DNA of 64,000 nt from an uncultured Bacilli bacterium (GCA_944363715.1 CALVUX010000001.1:33672-97671); one strand, 5' to 3'; shown: positions 22,124 through 31,570, counted from the stretch's first letter. A program made the numbers and translations. Notes: a model not told the origin generated them from the letters alone.

Positions 22124-23231
22124 AAAGTAAATACCAGAGTTTTTTATCATCTTTTCTAACTTCTTTAACAATACCACCGCCTAAGCAGTATTCACCAAGA
22201 TAGAAAACACAAGCTTGTCCAGGAGTTACCGCTTTAACATTATTATATCTAACGATTATTTCTCCATTATCTAGATATTCTAGTTTAACAGGAACATCAG
22301 GCGCTCTATATCTAAATTTAGCAGTGCACTCTAAAGGTCTTTCATCACAGTTAAAGTTAATAGTCTCTAAAACAGCACTATCTGAATATAAATATTCATT
22401 ATCCTCCCCTTCTGCCACATATAAAACATTCTTATTTAAATCTTTTCCAACAACAAATAACTTATCTTTAGTACCACCAACATCAAGTCCCTTTCTCTGC
22501 CCTATTGTATAGTACATAAGACCAATATGTTCTCCTAATACTTCATTAGTATCAATATTAACAATATTACCTTTTTTATTAGGTAAGTAATTCTTAAGAA
22601 AGTTTTTAAAGTTTCTCTCACCTATAAAACAAATACCAGTAGAGTCTTTCTTTTTAGCAGTAACTAAATCATATTTTAAAGCAATCTCACGTACTTCCTT
22701 TTTATCTTTAATATCTCCTAGTGGAAATAAAACATTTTTAAGTTGTTCTTTAGATACTTGTGATAGAAAATAAGTCTGATCTTTATTATGTTCATGACTT
22801 CTCATAAGTCTACCGTTTTCAATTTTAGCATAATGACCTGTAGCAATATAGTCAGCACCTAACTTTTTCGCTTCCCTAACAAATAGATCAAACTTAATAT
22901 ATTTATTACACATAATATCAGGGTTAGGTGTTCTCCCCTTCTTTAATTCATCTAAAAAGTAAGTAAAGACGTCATCCCAATACTCTTTAATAAAATCTAC
23001 TCTATGTAAAGGTATTCCTAACTTATCACATACCGCTTTAGCATCATTATAATCTTCTTCTTGTGGGCATATATTATTGCCTAGATTAGGATTACCTAAG
23101 AAGTCATTATTAATAGAACTATCCCAATTACGCATAAATAAACCAATAACATCATAGCCTTGTTCTTTTAAAAGAATAGCAGCGACAGATGAATCTACTC
23201 CACCACTTATTCCTACTACAACTTTCTTCAT
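22122..23231 (-). CDS. mnmA: tRNA-specific 2-thiouridylase
   Basis: Introduces the 2-thio group at the wobble uridine of tRNA-Lys, Glu and Gln, taking sulfur from IscS-type desulfurases. It has 369 residues. The PP-loop ATPase motif [12 protein letters not shown] is at about 7-18. The family insert [19 protein letters not shown] is present. The two catalytic cysteines lie in [12 protein letters not shown] and [12 protein letters not shown], and IGQRKGL leads into the C-terminal domain. The ATG at 23231 follows AGAGGTGG. It is monocistronic, with a TTGAAA-17-TATAAT promoter divergent from the next gene and a clear terminator. Confidence 0.96.
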   Translation of the reverse strand: MKKVVVGISGGVDSSVAAILLKEQGYDVIGLFMRNWDSSINNDFLGNPNLGNNICPQEEDYNDAKAVCDKLGIPLHRVDFIKEYWDDVFTYFLDELKKGRTPNPDIMCNKYIKFDLFVREAKKLGADYIATGHYAKIENGRLMRSHEHNKDQTYFLSQVSKEQLKNVLFPLGDIKDKKEVREIALKYDLVTAKKKDSTGICFIGERNFKNFLKNYLPNKKGNIVNIDTNEVLGEHIGLMYYTIGQRKGLDVGGTKDKLFVVGKDLNKNVLYVAEGEDNEYLYSDSAVLETINFNCDERPLECTAKFRYRAPDVPVKLEYLDNGEIIVRYNNVKAVTPGQACVFYLGEYCLGGGIVKEVRKDDKKLWYLL

Positions 23232-23255
23232 AGATACCACCTCTAACTCGTACTA

Positions 23256-23284
23256 ATTATACTATATATGCCCTTTACTTTCAA
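23256..23284 (-). promoter_or_regulatory. mnmA promoter
   Basis: Minus strand TTGAAA (23279-23284), 17-nt spacer, TATAAT (23256-23261). It overlaps the divergent promoter at 23274-23301. Confidence 0.7.
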
Positions 23285-23301
23285 GGAAAATATGTTATAA
23301 T
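23274..23301 (+). promoter_or_regulatory. Promoter of the 23330-26685 unit
   Basis: TTTACT (23274-23279), 16-nt spacer, TATAAT (23296-23301). Its -35 overlaps the mnmA -35, so the two units may compete for polymerase. Confidence 0.6.
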
Positions 23302-23329
23302 ATGTAGTGCAACTTTAAGGGGTGGTTTA

Positions 23330-25102
23330 ATGAATAAAAGCTTTAAAAAGATAATTAATTTAGAAGAAAATATCTCTATAGATGATTTAAAAGCAGCTTT
23401 AGAATACTTTATAACTATCAAAGATAATGATTTAAAAGAAGAATTTCTATTAAAATGTAAAAAAGTTATTATATCTTTTCTTAATAAATTATTACCTATG
23501 GTAGATGAGTATCCTATTTCTATATCATATGACAAAACAGTTTTTAAAATAGATAGGCTTCTATATTGGGCTAATTTTTTATATGGTAATAAAATTTTTC
23601 CTATATTTACTAAAGATATACAAAATATAAATGATAACTCTTTTTATTTAGCCTCTTTAGATAGATACCGTAATAATGTCAATATAGATTTATTTGATGA
23701 TAAAGAATTACTGTTAGATTTAGATATGTATAGTAAATCAATTGAATTAGAATCTAAATATAGTGATATTAATAAAGATGTATTAGAGGAAGCTTATTAC
23801 TTATATTTTAGTCTTAATAATTTTTTAGATAAAGAAGATTATGAAGAAAGAAAAAGAAAATTTATGGATAAAAATAATATTTATCCAGGTACATTAAAAG
23901 ATTATGTTGAAACATATGGAATGCTATATTTAAATATTCCCTTAAAAAAGATAGATAAGATGATAAACTTTGTTGAAAGTGCCACTAGTCATTTCTCTAA
24001 TGATTTCTTTAAATTTGAAGAAGTTTTAAACAATATCATAAATAGTAATGATATTAACTATATAAAAGAAATTGTATTTACTAATCATCTTTCTCCATAT
24101 GTAATAAAAAGTTTTATTGAAAAATATAGATTTTATAATAGAAAATACTCTAATAATTTAGATAATATAATTAAGAAAATAAACACTGCTATAAAATCAT
24201 TAGAAAAAGAACATAAATATATTCATTATTCTATCGCTTTAACTAAAATAGAAAGTAGTAATGATTTAGAAGAAATTAAAATTATAGTAAAAAACAATAT
24301 AACATATTTAACAAAAGATAATGTGGAGAGATTTATTACAATTTATAGAGTTACTTTATCTGATAAAAAGAAACAAGAATTAGAAGAAGAATTACTCAAA
24401 AAAACTGAAATAGCAAAAGAGGACATAAAAAAAGACAATGCTGCTGATAGAGCATTAGGAATAGAAAGAAGAAAAGAAAATTTATATAATAGTATTGATT
24501 TCAATATATTTTTAAGCTCTGATATTAAGAGTAAGGATGATTTTTGTAAACTAATGGATATCAGAGAAAGTGATTTTAATACTTTATTTTCAATGTTAGA
24601 AGTTAGAGATAATGAACTATACTTAAAAATTAAAGGAAAAATAAGAAATCTACAAGGCCAAAGATATGCAGTATTAATTAACAAAGTAAATTCTATTGCC
24701 GATAACATTATTAATGGAATAGAACTAGAAGATGGTAGTAGAAGAAATTTTGAAATACTTGATTATTTTCTTAGTACTAAATTAGACTTTAATGAATTTA
24801 TAGACTTATATAATAAAAACAGAAATATAGATATAGAATCACTAAAAGCAATTAAGATCTTCTTTGCTAAAAATAAACTAACTAATAAACTAAATATCAA
24901 TCAAGAACTTGATGGAAGAACTATATTTATTGTAGATGATAAACCATATGAAGTAAGTAAAGAGGAAAAACAAACAGTTCTTAACTATCTAGGAGTTAAA
25001 GATATACCTCTTTATACAAAAGTATATAAACAAGCTTTAAAAAGACATATAAGTGGTAAATTAATATTAGAAGATGATAAAAAAATGATTAAGAAAGGAT
25101 AA
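23330..25102 (+). CDS. Large helical hypothetical protein (590 residues)
   Basis: No family recognised. It is a soluble, very Lys/Asp/Asn/Ile-rich and mostly helical protein without signal peptide or membrane segment. Residues near 340-400 are strongly charged (KKKQELEEELLKKTEIAKEDI) and probably coiled coil. Several stretches have the form "fxxIxxSxDlxeIkxIV" (for example IESSNDLEEIKIIV), which suggests a helical-repeat scaffold. The ribosome binding site AAGGGGTGG precedes the ATG at 23330. The next gene starts 2 bases after its stop and encodes a membrane HEXXH protein, so the pair is probably translationally coupled and acts together. The function is unknown. Confidence 0.7.
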   Translation: MNKSFKKIINLEENISIDDLKAALEYFITIKDNDLKEEFLLKCKKVIISFLNKLLPMVDEYPISISYDKTVFKIDRLLYWANFLYGNKIFPIFTKDIQNINDNSFYLASLDRYRNNVNIDLFDDKELLLDLDMYSKSIELESKYSDINKDVLEEAYYLYFSLNNFLDKEDYEERKRKFMDKNNIYPGTLKDYVETYGMLYLNIPLKKIDKMINFVESATSHFSNDFFKFEEVLNNIINSNDINYIKEIVFTNHLSPYVIKSFIEKYRFYNRKYSNNLDNIIKKINTAIKSLEKEHKYIHYSIALTKIESSNDLEEIKIIVKNNITYLTKDNVERFITIYRVTLSDKKKQELEEELLKKTEIAKEDIKKDNAADRALGIERRKENLYNSIDFNIFLSSDIKSKDDFCKLMDIRESDFNTLFSMLEVRDNELYLKIKGKIRNLQGQRYAVLINKVNSIADNIINGIELEDGSRRNFEILDYFLSTKLDFNEFIDLYNKNRNIDIESLKAIKIFFAKNKLTNKLNINQELDGRTIFIVDDKPYEVSKEEKQTVLNYLGVKDIPLYTKVYKQALKRHISGKLILEDDKKMIKKG

Positions 25103-25104
25103 AA

Positions 25105-26685
25105 ATGAAGAAACTACTTGATGATGAGATTATAAATGATATTTTAGATATTAACATATATAAAGATAAAAAAGATTCTTATATTATAAAACTTGGTAAC
25201 AACGTACTATTATATTTCATAGCAAATATAATTTTAAGAATATTAAAAATGAATCTTTTTATCGCTAACTTTACTATACCAGTTCTTACTATTAAATATA
25301 TTGGAGAAATTTGTGTTAATAGATACAATAATAAGAAAAAGTTAAAACTAAGTAAAAGGAAATTAAGTGGTAAAGTAAATAAATTAAACATTGAGGGAAT
25401 TTCTATTGATGTCAATGACTTATTAAATGCAAGAATAACAAAAGATAATTCTAATGATGAAAATATTAAAAGAATAATAATAGAAAGTAACAACGAATTA
25501 AATATCCTAGAACAAAAAGCATCAAAAGATAAATATGGTAAACTATACTATAAAATATATAGTCTTAGTGAAGAGGAAAAAGAAAAGTATTTAGAACATG
25601 AAAAAGATAATCCTAATATTAAAAAATTAAAAATAGAAAAAATAATAGAAAAGAAACAATTTAAGCCTTACTTTAATTACTTTAAAATACTTGCTATATA
25701 TACCCTTTTAAGTTGCTTGTATATTATAAATACTATTTATAATATCTCTTCTAATTCTTCAACTACAGAAAAAATTTTAGATTATTATGATGGAAAAGAT
25801 AGCCTTAGTGATGAAGAACTAGATAATATTTTACATGACCTTGAAACTAAAGTTATTGAAGTAACTAATGATGATAAGTTTAAACTTGATAGTGTCGATA
25901 CTAAAGAAGAGGTTGATAATTATTTATTACTCAATGCTATCAATGATAATCCTTATGCTAATAAGAAAGAAAAAGAAGTAATGTATAACTTTTTAGATTT
26001 CTTTAATGATAACCCCTATTTAGATAAAGAAAAAACTTATCTTAATTTAGTTTATCTTGATTTTGACCGTAACTATAATCCCTTCTCTTCTGGAAAAGAT
26101 AATAATAATGGCACTGTTACCTTAGCAGATTATGATTATGAGGATATTACTTATTATACTAATCCTACTGAAGAACTAATCGCTCATGAAGTTACTCATG
26201 CTATTTTTGATACTATAACAATTCCTTCCGCCTATGTAGAAGGCTTTGCAAAAATAACAGAAAGTGAATATTTTACTAAAGAAGACGATAGTAATAATTC
26301 CTACAATAAGAACACTGCAGTTACTAAAGCTACTATAGAACTTATTGGTAAAGATAAATTTTTAGAAGCAATGAGTAATGATAATATAAATACAATTAAA
26401 AATGCTTTATTAGATTTAAATGTTAATACTTGGTCTAATGATATTGAGGCAGAAAAAGAGATAGATAGCCTCCTAAATACTTTATATAGAGGACTTAATG
26501 ATTATGAAACTTATAATGATATTGCAGATACTCTTATTAGTCTTGGTAGTGATTCTTTTACTGATATAGATAGATTTGGAAGATTATGTACTTGTGCTAA
26601 TGTTTTAAAAGTTGAAGACTATAATGTTTATCTTCCCTATTACTATTTTAATGAAGAAAAAGATAAGACTTTAACTCTTAATTAA
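25105..26685 (+). CDS. Membrane protein with a HEXXH metallopeptidase-like domain (526 residues)
   Basis: Two hydrophobic regions frame a cytosolic or exposed loop: about 30-72 (VLLYFIANIILRILKMNLFIANFTI) and about 194-215 (ILAIYTLLSCLYIINTIYNI). The C-terminal part has the zinc-binding HEXXH motif in EELIAHEVTHAIFD (about 354-367). VEGFAKITESEYF follows 13 residues after the second His and supplies a Glu that could be the third ligand, as in gluzincins. I cannot assign a peptidase family. It is coupled to the upstream helical protein by a 2-base gap. The stop codon shares bases with that of the convergent spoIIM gene (TTAA at 26682-26685). Confidence 0.72.
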   Translation: MKKLLDDEIINDILDINIYKDKKDSYIIKLGNNVLLYFIANIILRILKMNLFIANFTIPVLTIKYIGEICVNRYNNKKKLKLSKRKLSGKVNKLNIEGISIDVNDLLNARITKDNSNDENIKRIIIESNNELNILEQKASKDKYGKLYYKIYSLSEEEKEKYLEHEKDNPNIKKLKIEKIIEKKQFKPYFNYFKILAIYTLLSCLYIINTIYNISSNSSTTEKILDYYDGKDSLSDEELDNILHDLETKVIEVTNDDKFKLDSVDTKEEVDNYLLLNAINDNPYANKKEKEVMYNFLDFFNDNPYLDKEKTYLNLVYLDFDRNYNPFSSGKDNNNGTVTLADYDYEDITYYTNPTEELIAHEVTHAIFDTITIPSAYVEGFAKITESEYFTKEDDSNNSYNKNTAVTKATIELIGKDKFLEAMSNDNINTIKNALLDLNVNTWSNDIEAEKEIDSLLNTLYRGLNDYETYNDIADTLISLGSDSFTDIDRFGRLCTCANVLKVEDYNVYLPYYYFNEEKDKTLTLN

Positions 26686-27311
26686 ACAACTAATTTAATT
26701 AATGCAGGAGATAAAAATACTTCTATAAAACTACAACCTATAAATATTAATAGAACTGTTACATATACTTGTAGATATCTTTTCATAGAACTTCTTAAAT
26801 TTATATCTATACCTCTAAATAAATATTTAAATAATTTAATACCAAAATAAAGGGCATAGAAGCCTAAAAATAGACTCATTAATAAAGTAATCAACTGATG
26901 AGGAAAAAGATAGAAAAAAGCCTTTAAAATACCATTAAAATGATATGTATAAATGATAGATGATAAAGAGAATCCAAAGATAAAAGCAGATGATGCTAAA
27001 CTAAAGATAATTAAAGGTATTCCTATAATAGATATACCTAATAAAAAGATAAATGTTACAAAAGAAATATTACCAACTAAACTATTAATTAAAGCACTTT
27101 TATAGTCTATATCATTATTTTTTATACTAGTAAAGAAACTATCTAGACTAGTAGTTACTAAATTATGATCACTCTTATTTAATATAACAGCATATATAAT
27201 ACCAAGTATTAACCATATAGTCATTACTATTATTAAAAAGATATATATTTTCTTTTGTTCTGCTAATTTGTTAGTTACTTTATTCTTTACTTTTTTAAGT
27301 TTTAAATCCAT
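26682..27311 (-). CDS. spoIIM: Stage II sporulation protein M
   Basis: A polytopic membrane protein of the DMP complex (SpoIID, SpoIIM, SpoIIP) that drives engulfment of the forespore. It has 209 residues with about five hydrophobic helices. The first is IYIFLIIVMTIWLILGIIYAVIL. Later blocks include NSLVGNISFVTFIFLLGISIIGIPL and FPHQLITLLMSLFLGF, matching the family's conserved glycine-rich middle and HE/HQ-type loop. The ATG at 27311 is preferred over GTG at 27320, which is part of the AGGTG ribosome binding site. It stands alone here. The sibling genes are not in the window. Confidence 0.82.
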   Translation of the reverse strand: MDLKLKKVKNKVTNKLAEQKKIYIFLIIVMTIWLILGIIYAVILNKSDHNLVTTSLDSFFTSIKNNDIDYKSALINSLVGNISFVTFIFLLGISIIGIPLIIFSLASSAFIFGFSLSSIIYTYHFNGILKAFFYLFPHQLITLLMSLFLGFYALYFGIKLFKYLFRGIDINLRSSMKRYLQVYVTVLLIFIGCSFIEVFLSPALIKLVV

Positions 27312-27365
27312 TATAATCACCTAGTAAATATTATTCAAAAATGACTATTATTTACCTAAATTCAT

Positions 27366-27394
27366 TTTACAAAAATAGACTTTTTATATATAAT
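27366..27394 (+). promoter_or_regulatory. Promoter of the Prli42-like gene
   Basis: TTTACA (27366-27371), 17-nt spacer, TATAAT (27389-27394). Confidence 0.7.
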
Positions 27395-27411
27395 TAATTT
27401 GAGGTGAAAAC

Positions 27412-27504
27412 ATGAATCAAAAAATAGTAAAGGTAGTTTCTGCTATTATGTTAGTAGCAATACTAGCTTCTGTAATTAGTGTAATATTTTTCTATGTAAT
27501 ATAA
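27412..27504 (+). CDS. Prli42/DUF4044-like single-pass membrane miniprotein (30 residues)
   Basis: A 30-residue peptide beginning MNQKIVKVVSAIMLVA and ending in one hydrophobic helix with a Tyr-Val-Ile end. It has an excellent ribosome binding site (GAGGTG, 5 bases), its own sigma-A promoter and its own terminator, so it is a dedicated gene. The pattern N-x-K-I/V-V-K-V-V-x-x-I-M-L resembles Prli42, the Listeria membrane miniprotein that tethers the stressosome, and the DUF4044 group. The stressosome proteins themselves are not in the window, so the role here is inferred from resemblance only. Members are usually missed because of their size. Confidence 0.62.
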   Translation: MNQKIVKVVSAIMLVAILASVISVIFFYVI

Positions 27505-27539
27505 AAAAGAAATAGATTAAACAAAACCTATTTCTTTTT
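27505..27539. terminator. Bidirectional terminator after the Prli42-like gene
   Basis: AAAAAGAAATAG (27505-27516) pairs perfectly with CTATTTCTTTTT (27528-27539). It also serves the convergent 341-residue gene. Confidence 0.8.
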
Positions 27540-28553
27540 AAATTCTATAACTTCTCCTTCTTTAATATCATAATCACTATTATCATTATAAACTACATCT
27601 TCTTTAAATAGTTCATTAATTAGTTTATCTATATCAGAAGTAAATTTCTCTTTTAAGTATTCACTATCTTTTAAATCAAATTCTTCTAATTCTTCTTCAA
27701 GTTCAAACACTTCTTCTAAATGATATTTACGAATTATTTTATCTAAAGCACCATATATATCAAAATAGAATTTTCCTCGATAATCTTCCATAAATTGTTC
27801 TACTACTTGATAAACCGCTACTCGTTGCTGATTAACTCTATTAATATAATTATCCCAATTATTCTTAACTAAATCTAAGTCTTTATCTAAATTATCTAAA
27901 AGATATAAATGACCCTCTAAATATTCTTTTAAATAAAAATCTAAATTACCAATATAATCTAATAAATACTTAATATTCCCTATTTTAATCAATTTTTCTT
28001 TATCTTTAATATTTTTATGAACTAGTTCTTCAAAATTCTTATCTTGATAAAATATTTCATATAAAAAACATATAGCATAGTAATCAAGTATTAAAGGCTT
28101 ATCTTCATATTTAGATAAAACTACTTCAAAACCTAGGCCTATTAATTCTTCAAGTTCTTTATCACTATTTTGAATAGCACCTACTTCTACTTTATCTGTA
28201 ACATAAAAACCTGCTCTTGATATTTTATAATCATTAAATTTATTTTTATCTATAGCAGCAATTAAAACAATAATCTCTTTATATTCTAAACTCTCTACAT
28301 CTAAACTATCTAATAAGTAATCAGCATCTTCCTGATAGACATCTAAGTTATCTTTAAAGTTAAGTAACATATATTTAATAACATCATAACTTCTTCTATA
28401 AGATGCATCTAAATAACTATAATATGTTATATCACGAGATAGTTTTAAAACATCAAAAAGAAAGTTATTATCACTTTCTAATTCTTCTAGATTATCTATA
28501 TCATTACCAATAATATAGTCATATATTAATTTCTTAGTATATATAATAGCCAC
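27528..28553 (-). CDS. Hypothetical acidic helical protein (about 340 residues)
   Basis: No family recognised. It is strongly acidic (many Asp/Glu, including the run ELEEELEEFDL near residue 285) and helical, with no membrane segment. The N-terminal part has short helical units (NDIDNLEELES, YRRSYDVIKYMLL, DADYLLDSLD) that suggest ankyrin- or TPR-like packing without a clear signature. The start is uncertain: GTG at 28553 lies inside the ribosome binding site AAGGGTGG, while in-frame ATT (28547) and ATA (28544) sit at normal spacing. It is downstream of a WG-repeat gene with an 8-base gap, so it is the last gene of a four-gene unit. Confidence 0.65.
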   Translation of the reverse strand: MAIIYTKKLIYDYIIGNDIDNLEELESDNNFLFDVLKLSRDITYYSYLDASYRRSYDVIKYMLLNFKDNLDVYQEDADYLLDSLDVESLEYKEIIVLIAAIDKNKFNDYKISRAGFYVTDKVEVGAIQNSDKELEELIGLGFEVVLSKYEDKPLILDYYAICFLYEIFYQDKNFEELVHKNIKDKEKLIKIGNIKYLLDYIGNLDFYLKEYLEGHLYLLDNLDKDLDLVKNNWDNYINRVNQQRVAVYQVVEQFMEDYRGKFYFDIYGALDKIIRKYHLEEVFELEEELEEFDLKDSEYLKEKFTSDIDKLINELFKEDVVYNDNSDYDIKEGEVIEFKKK

Positions 28554-28561
28554 CCTTCAAT

Positions 28562-29965
28562 TTAAACATTCCTTTTTTGTTTCTTTGTTAACTTTTTATA
28601 ATTATAACTAGAATCTATATTGAAAGTTTCATCAAGTAATTTAATAAACTCTTCTCTTTCTTCATCAGAATTAAATAAAACTCTATTATCATCCTGAAAG
28701 TCTAAAGCATAACCTGTTTTAGTATCTATTATAGTGCTATTATTTGGAATAGTTAAAACATCTTTAATATTGGTTATCATTAACTTTAAATTTAATTTTT
28801 GATTATTTTTATCAATATAATAAGGCTCTCCATCATTTATAACCTGTACAAATCCATCATGAAAAGCATAAACATAATCATAAACACAAGGAATAACTTC
28901 TTTTCCAGTTGTATCAATGAATCCATATTTACCATTCTTTCTAGCCGCTGCTAAGCCTTCATGAAAAGCATAAACACTATCATAAACACAAGGAATAACT
29001 TCTTTTCCAGTTTTATCAATGAATCCCCATTTATCATTCTTTTTAACACTTGCTAAGCCTTCATGAAAGTCACCAACGCCATCATATTTAAGAGAAATAA
29101 CTTCTTTTCCAGTTTTATCAATGAATCCATATTTACCATTCTTTCTAGCCGCTGCTAAGCCTTCATGAAAAGCATAAACAATATCATAAACACAAGGAAT
29201 AACTTCTTTTCCAGTTTTATCAATGAATCCCCATTTTCCGTTCTTTCTAGCCCCTGCTAAGCCTTCGTGAAAATCACCAACGCCATCATATTTAAGAGAA
29301 ATAACTTCTTTTCCGGTTTTATCAATAAATAAAAATTTATCATTTTTTAGAACTAGTGCTAATCCATCACGAAAACAATTTACTAAATCATACTCAAAAG
29401 GAATAACCACTTTTCCAGTTGTATCAATGAATCCATATTTACCATTATTTTTAACACTTGCTAAGCCTTCGTGAAAAATACCAATAGCATCATATTCAAG
29501 AGGAATAACCACTTTTCCAGTTTTATCAATAAATCCAAGTTTTCCATCCTTATTAACTCTTGCTAATCCATCATGAAACTCATCAACTGCATCATAAACA
29601 CAAGGAATAACTAATTTTCCAGTTTTATCAATAAATCCCCATTTACCATTCCTTTTAATAGCAGCTAAACATTCGTGAAAATCCTTAATATCGTCAGCAT
29701 CAAAAGCTAATTCAATTATTGGAAAATCAAAAGTATTAAATGATTTTTGGGCTTTTTTATTAAGACAATTATTAATTATTTTTAAAAATTCAGTTCTCCT
29801 TTTACTATCACTAAAATTTATTTCATTTTCTTCTATTTCAAGTATATATTTATAACCTTTTATTGTGCAATTTATATATTTTTCTATATCAAAACTTTCA
29901 GCTGGTATTTCTAAAGTTTTTCCTTCTTCATTTTTAAGTACTACCTTATTACTACTTTTAATCAT
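28562..29965 (-). CDS. WG-repeat protein (467 residues)
   Basis: The N-terminal domain (about 1-85) is shared with the WG protein at 31571-33697 (KIVLK/KVVLK..., FDIEKY/FDIKNY, GYKYIL, NEI-F). It is followed by about eight WG repeats of 34 residues with the pattern GKWGFIDKTGKxVIPcxYDxxxxFhxGLAxV, plus a degenerate final unit (YYIDKNNQ). WG repeats form beta-propeller-like or beta-rich binding modules whose partner is unknown here. There is no signal peptide, so it should be cytosolic. The ATG at 29965 is chosen because GGAGG lies between it and the earlier ATG. It is in a unit with two small genes upstream and an acidic protein downstream. Confidence 0.85.
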   Translation of the reverse strand: MIKSSNKVVLKNEEGKTLEIPAESFDIEKYINCTIKGYKYILEIEENEINFSDSKRRTEFLKIINNCLNKKAQKSFNTFDFPIIELAFDADDIKDFHECLAAIKRNGKWGFIDKTGKLVIPCVYDAVDEFHDGLARVNKDGKLGFIDKTGKVVIPLEYDAIGIFHEGLASVKNNGKYGFIDTTGKVVIPFEYDLVNCFRDGLALVLKNDKFLFIDKTGKEVISLKYDGVGDFHEGLAGARKNGKWGFIDKTGKEVIPCVYDIVYAFHEGLAAARKNGKYGFIDKTGKEVISLKYDGVGDFHEGLASVKKNDKWGFIDKTGKEVIPCVYDSVYAFHEGLAAARKNGKYGFIDTTGKEVIPCVYDYVYAFHDGFVQVINDGEPYYIDKNNQKLNLKLMITNIKDVLTIPNNSTIIDTKTGYALDFQDDNRVLFNSDEEREEFIKLLDETFNIDSSYNYKKLTKKQKRNV

Positions 29966-29984
29966 TATATTACCTCCATACATT

Positions 29985-30092
29985 TTATTTAAATAATTTT
30001 ATAGTATTAACTCTCTTACTATTAGAAAGACAATTTACTTTCTTAACATTTTTCTTTTTATTATAATTTCCTTTAACTTTTCTTATTTCCAT
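29985..30092 (-). CDS. Putative 35-residue basic peptide
   Basis: An open frame with a good ribosome binding site (AAGGGGAG, 3-7 bases) between the 100-residue gene (9 bases upstream) and the WG gene. The peptide starts MEIRKVKGNYNKKKN and is Lys/Arg/Asn-rich with a single Cys. It could be a real small protein or a translated leader coupling the two neighbours. No homologue is recognised. Confidence 0.4.
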   Translation of the reverse strand: MEIRKVKGNYNKKKNVKKVNCLSNSKRVNTIKLFK

Positions 30093-30101
30093 AAACTCCC
30101 C

Positions 30102-30404
30102 TTACCTTTCTATATATCCTTCTATTTCTGGTGTAATATCACTAACTAATAAATCACTAGTATCATACTTTAATACTATATCATTAAGCCTTTTCTTATC
30201 TTTAGCAAGATATAATATAAGAAGTCCTGCAATTCTATTAGCAGTATATTGATTTAATTTATAAACATCACTTGGATTAATATTATATTTCCTAATAATA
30301 TCGTTAATTGGGCCATATTTATATATATAATTAATATAACTTCTAGTAATTAACTCTATATTTTTATCTTTTTTAAAAAATTTAGCAGTCTTCCAAACTT
30401 TCAT
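30102..30404 (-). CDS. Hypothetical protein, 100 residues
   Basis: No family recognised. It is a basic, helical protein starting MKVWKTAKFFKKDKN. The middle reads YGPINDIIRKYNINPSDVYKLNQ, which could be a helix-turn-helix-like stretch (weak). The C terminus is more acidic. The ribosome binding site GGGGGAA precedes the ATG. It is the first gene of the minus-strand unit that carries the WG-repeat protein and is divergent from spoIVB. Confidence 0.6.
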   Translation of the reverse strand: MKVWKTAKFFKKDKNIELITRSYINYIYKYGPINDIIRKYNINPSDVYKLNQYTANRIAGLLILYLAKDKKRLNDIVLKYDTSDLLVSDITPEIEGYIER

Positions 30405-30522
30405 ATTATTCCCCCTTAATTAGCTCTATATTATATCATATTTGATTAATATTGGCAAGATTTAACACGTCTTTTTTTCTTAAAACACTCCATAATAGTA
30501 ATGTAGCTAAGGAGTGATTAAA

Positions 30523-31533
30523 ATGCATTTTTTAAAAAAATTAAAGCTACAAATAATTTTTCCTCTTCTTATACTCTTTATTATGCCCATAAACATCTAT
30601 GCTTATTCCAAATATATTATCCCAGGTGGAGAAACCATTGGTATAGAAGTTAATTCTGAAGGTGTTTTAGTAGTTGGCTTCTATGAAGTAGAAAGTAGAT
30701 ATATTGGAAAAGATGCCGGTTTTGAAATTGGTGATACTATTACAGAAATAAACGATACCAAAGTAAATAATATTGATGAAATGGTAAACGCAGTTAATGA
30801 AGAAGCAGCAAATGATAATCAGTTAGATGTAACTATTATTAGAGATGGTAAGTCTTCCAATTTAACTTTAGATATGATTTGTGATAGTAGTAATGTTTGT
30901 AAAACTGGTCTTTATGTAAAGGATGAAATAACAGGTATTGGTACACTAACTTATATCGATCCTAAAACAACTATCTTTGGAGCTTTAGGTCATGAAATAA
31001 CAGAAAGAACAACTGGTGAAAAATTCGAGATAAAAGATGGAAAAATCTTTAAAGCAACGGTAACTGATAATACTAGAAGTGAGAATGGTTCACCAGGTGA
31101 AAAGAATGCAACTTATGATGAATCTCTAACTTATGGTAAGATTAATTCTAATGAAGAGTCTGGAATATTTGGTGAATATACAAGTGAACTATTAAATACT
31201 GAAACTTTAGAAGTAGGAACCAAAGATGATGTTAAGAAAGGTGAAGCGATAATTAGGACTGTTATAAATGGTAATGAAGTAAAAGAATATAAGATAAATA
31301 TTTTAAATGTTAATAAAGATACTGATATTAAAAATATTCTTTTTGAAATAACAGATGAAGAACTTTTAAATGAAACTGGAGGTGTCATCCAAGGTATGAG
31401 TGGTTCCCCTATTATCCAGAATAATAAGATAGTTGGAGCGGTTACTCATGTTATTGTAAGTGATGCTAAGAAAGGGTATGGTATTTTTATAACAACAATG
31501 TTAGAAGAAGGAGATAAGAGTGTTGATTATTAG
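30523..31533 (+). CDS. spoIVB: SpoIVB-type S55 serine peptidase with PDZ domain
   Basis: In sporulation this secreted forespore protease cleaves SpoIVFA to activate pro-sigma-K processing. It has 336 residues. An N-terminal signal/anchor (KLQIIFPLLILFIMPINIYAY) is followed by a PDZ domain (about 40-125, GFEIGDTITEINDTKV). The S55 domain then has the catalytic His in FGALGHEI, an Asp in the EITDEEL region and the Ser in GMSGSPIIQNNKIVGAVTHV. The ATG at 30523 follows AAGGAGTG. It is shorter than B. subtilis SpoIVB (about 426) but complete in motifs. I see no convincing sigma-G promoter. It ends at a terminator. Confidence 0.88.
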   Translation: MHFLKKLKLQIIFPLLILFIMPINIYAYSKYIIPGGETIGIEVNSEGVLVVGFYEVESRYIGKDAGFEIGDTITEINDTKVNNIDEMVNAVNEEAANDNQLDVTIIRDGKSSNLTLDMICDSSNVCKTGLYVKDEITGIGTLTYIDPKTTIFGALGHEITERTTGEKFEIKDGKIFKATVTDNTRSENGSPGEKNATYDESLTYGKINSNEESGIFGEYTSELLNTETLEVGTKDDVKKGEAIIRTVINGNEVKEYKINILNVNKDTDIKNILFEITDEELLNETGGVIQGMSGSPIIQNNKIVGAVTHVIVSDAKKGYGIFITTMLEEGDKSVDY

Positions 31534-31548
31534 TTAACACTCTTTTAA
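31516..31548 (+). terminator. Terminator of spoIVB
   Basis: AAGAGTGTT (31516-31524) pairs perfectly with AACACTCTT (31536-31544), followed by TTTT. The spoIVB stop codon lies in the loop. Confidence 0.75.
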
Positions 31549-31570
31549 AAAAGAAAAAATATTATTAATA

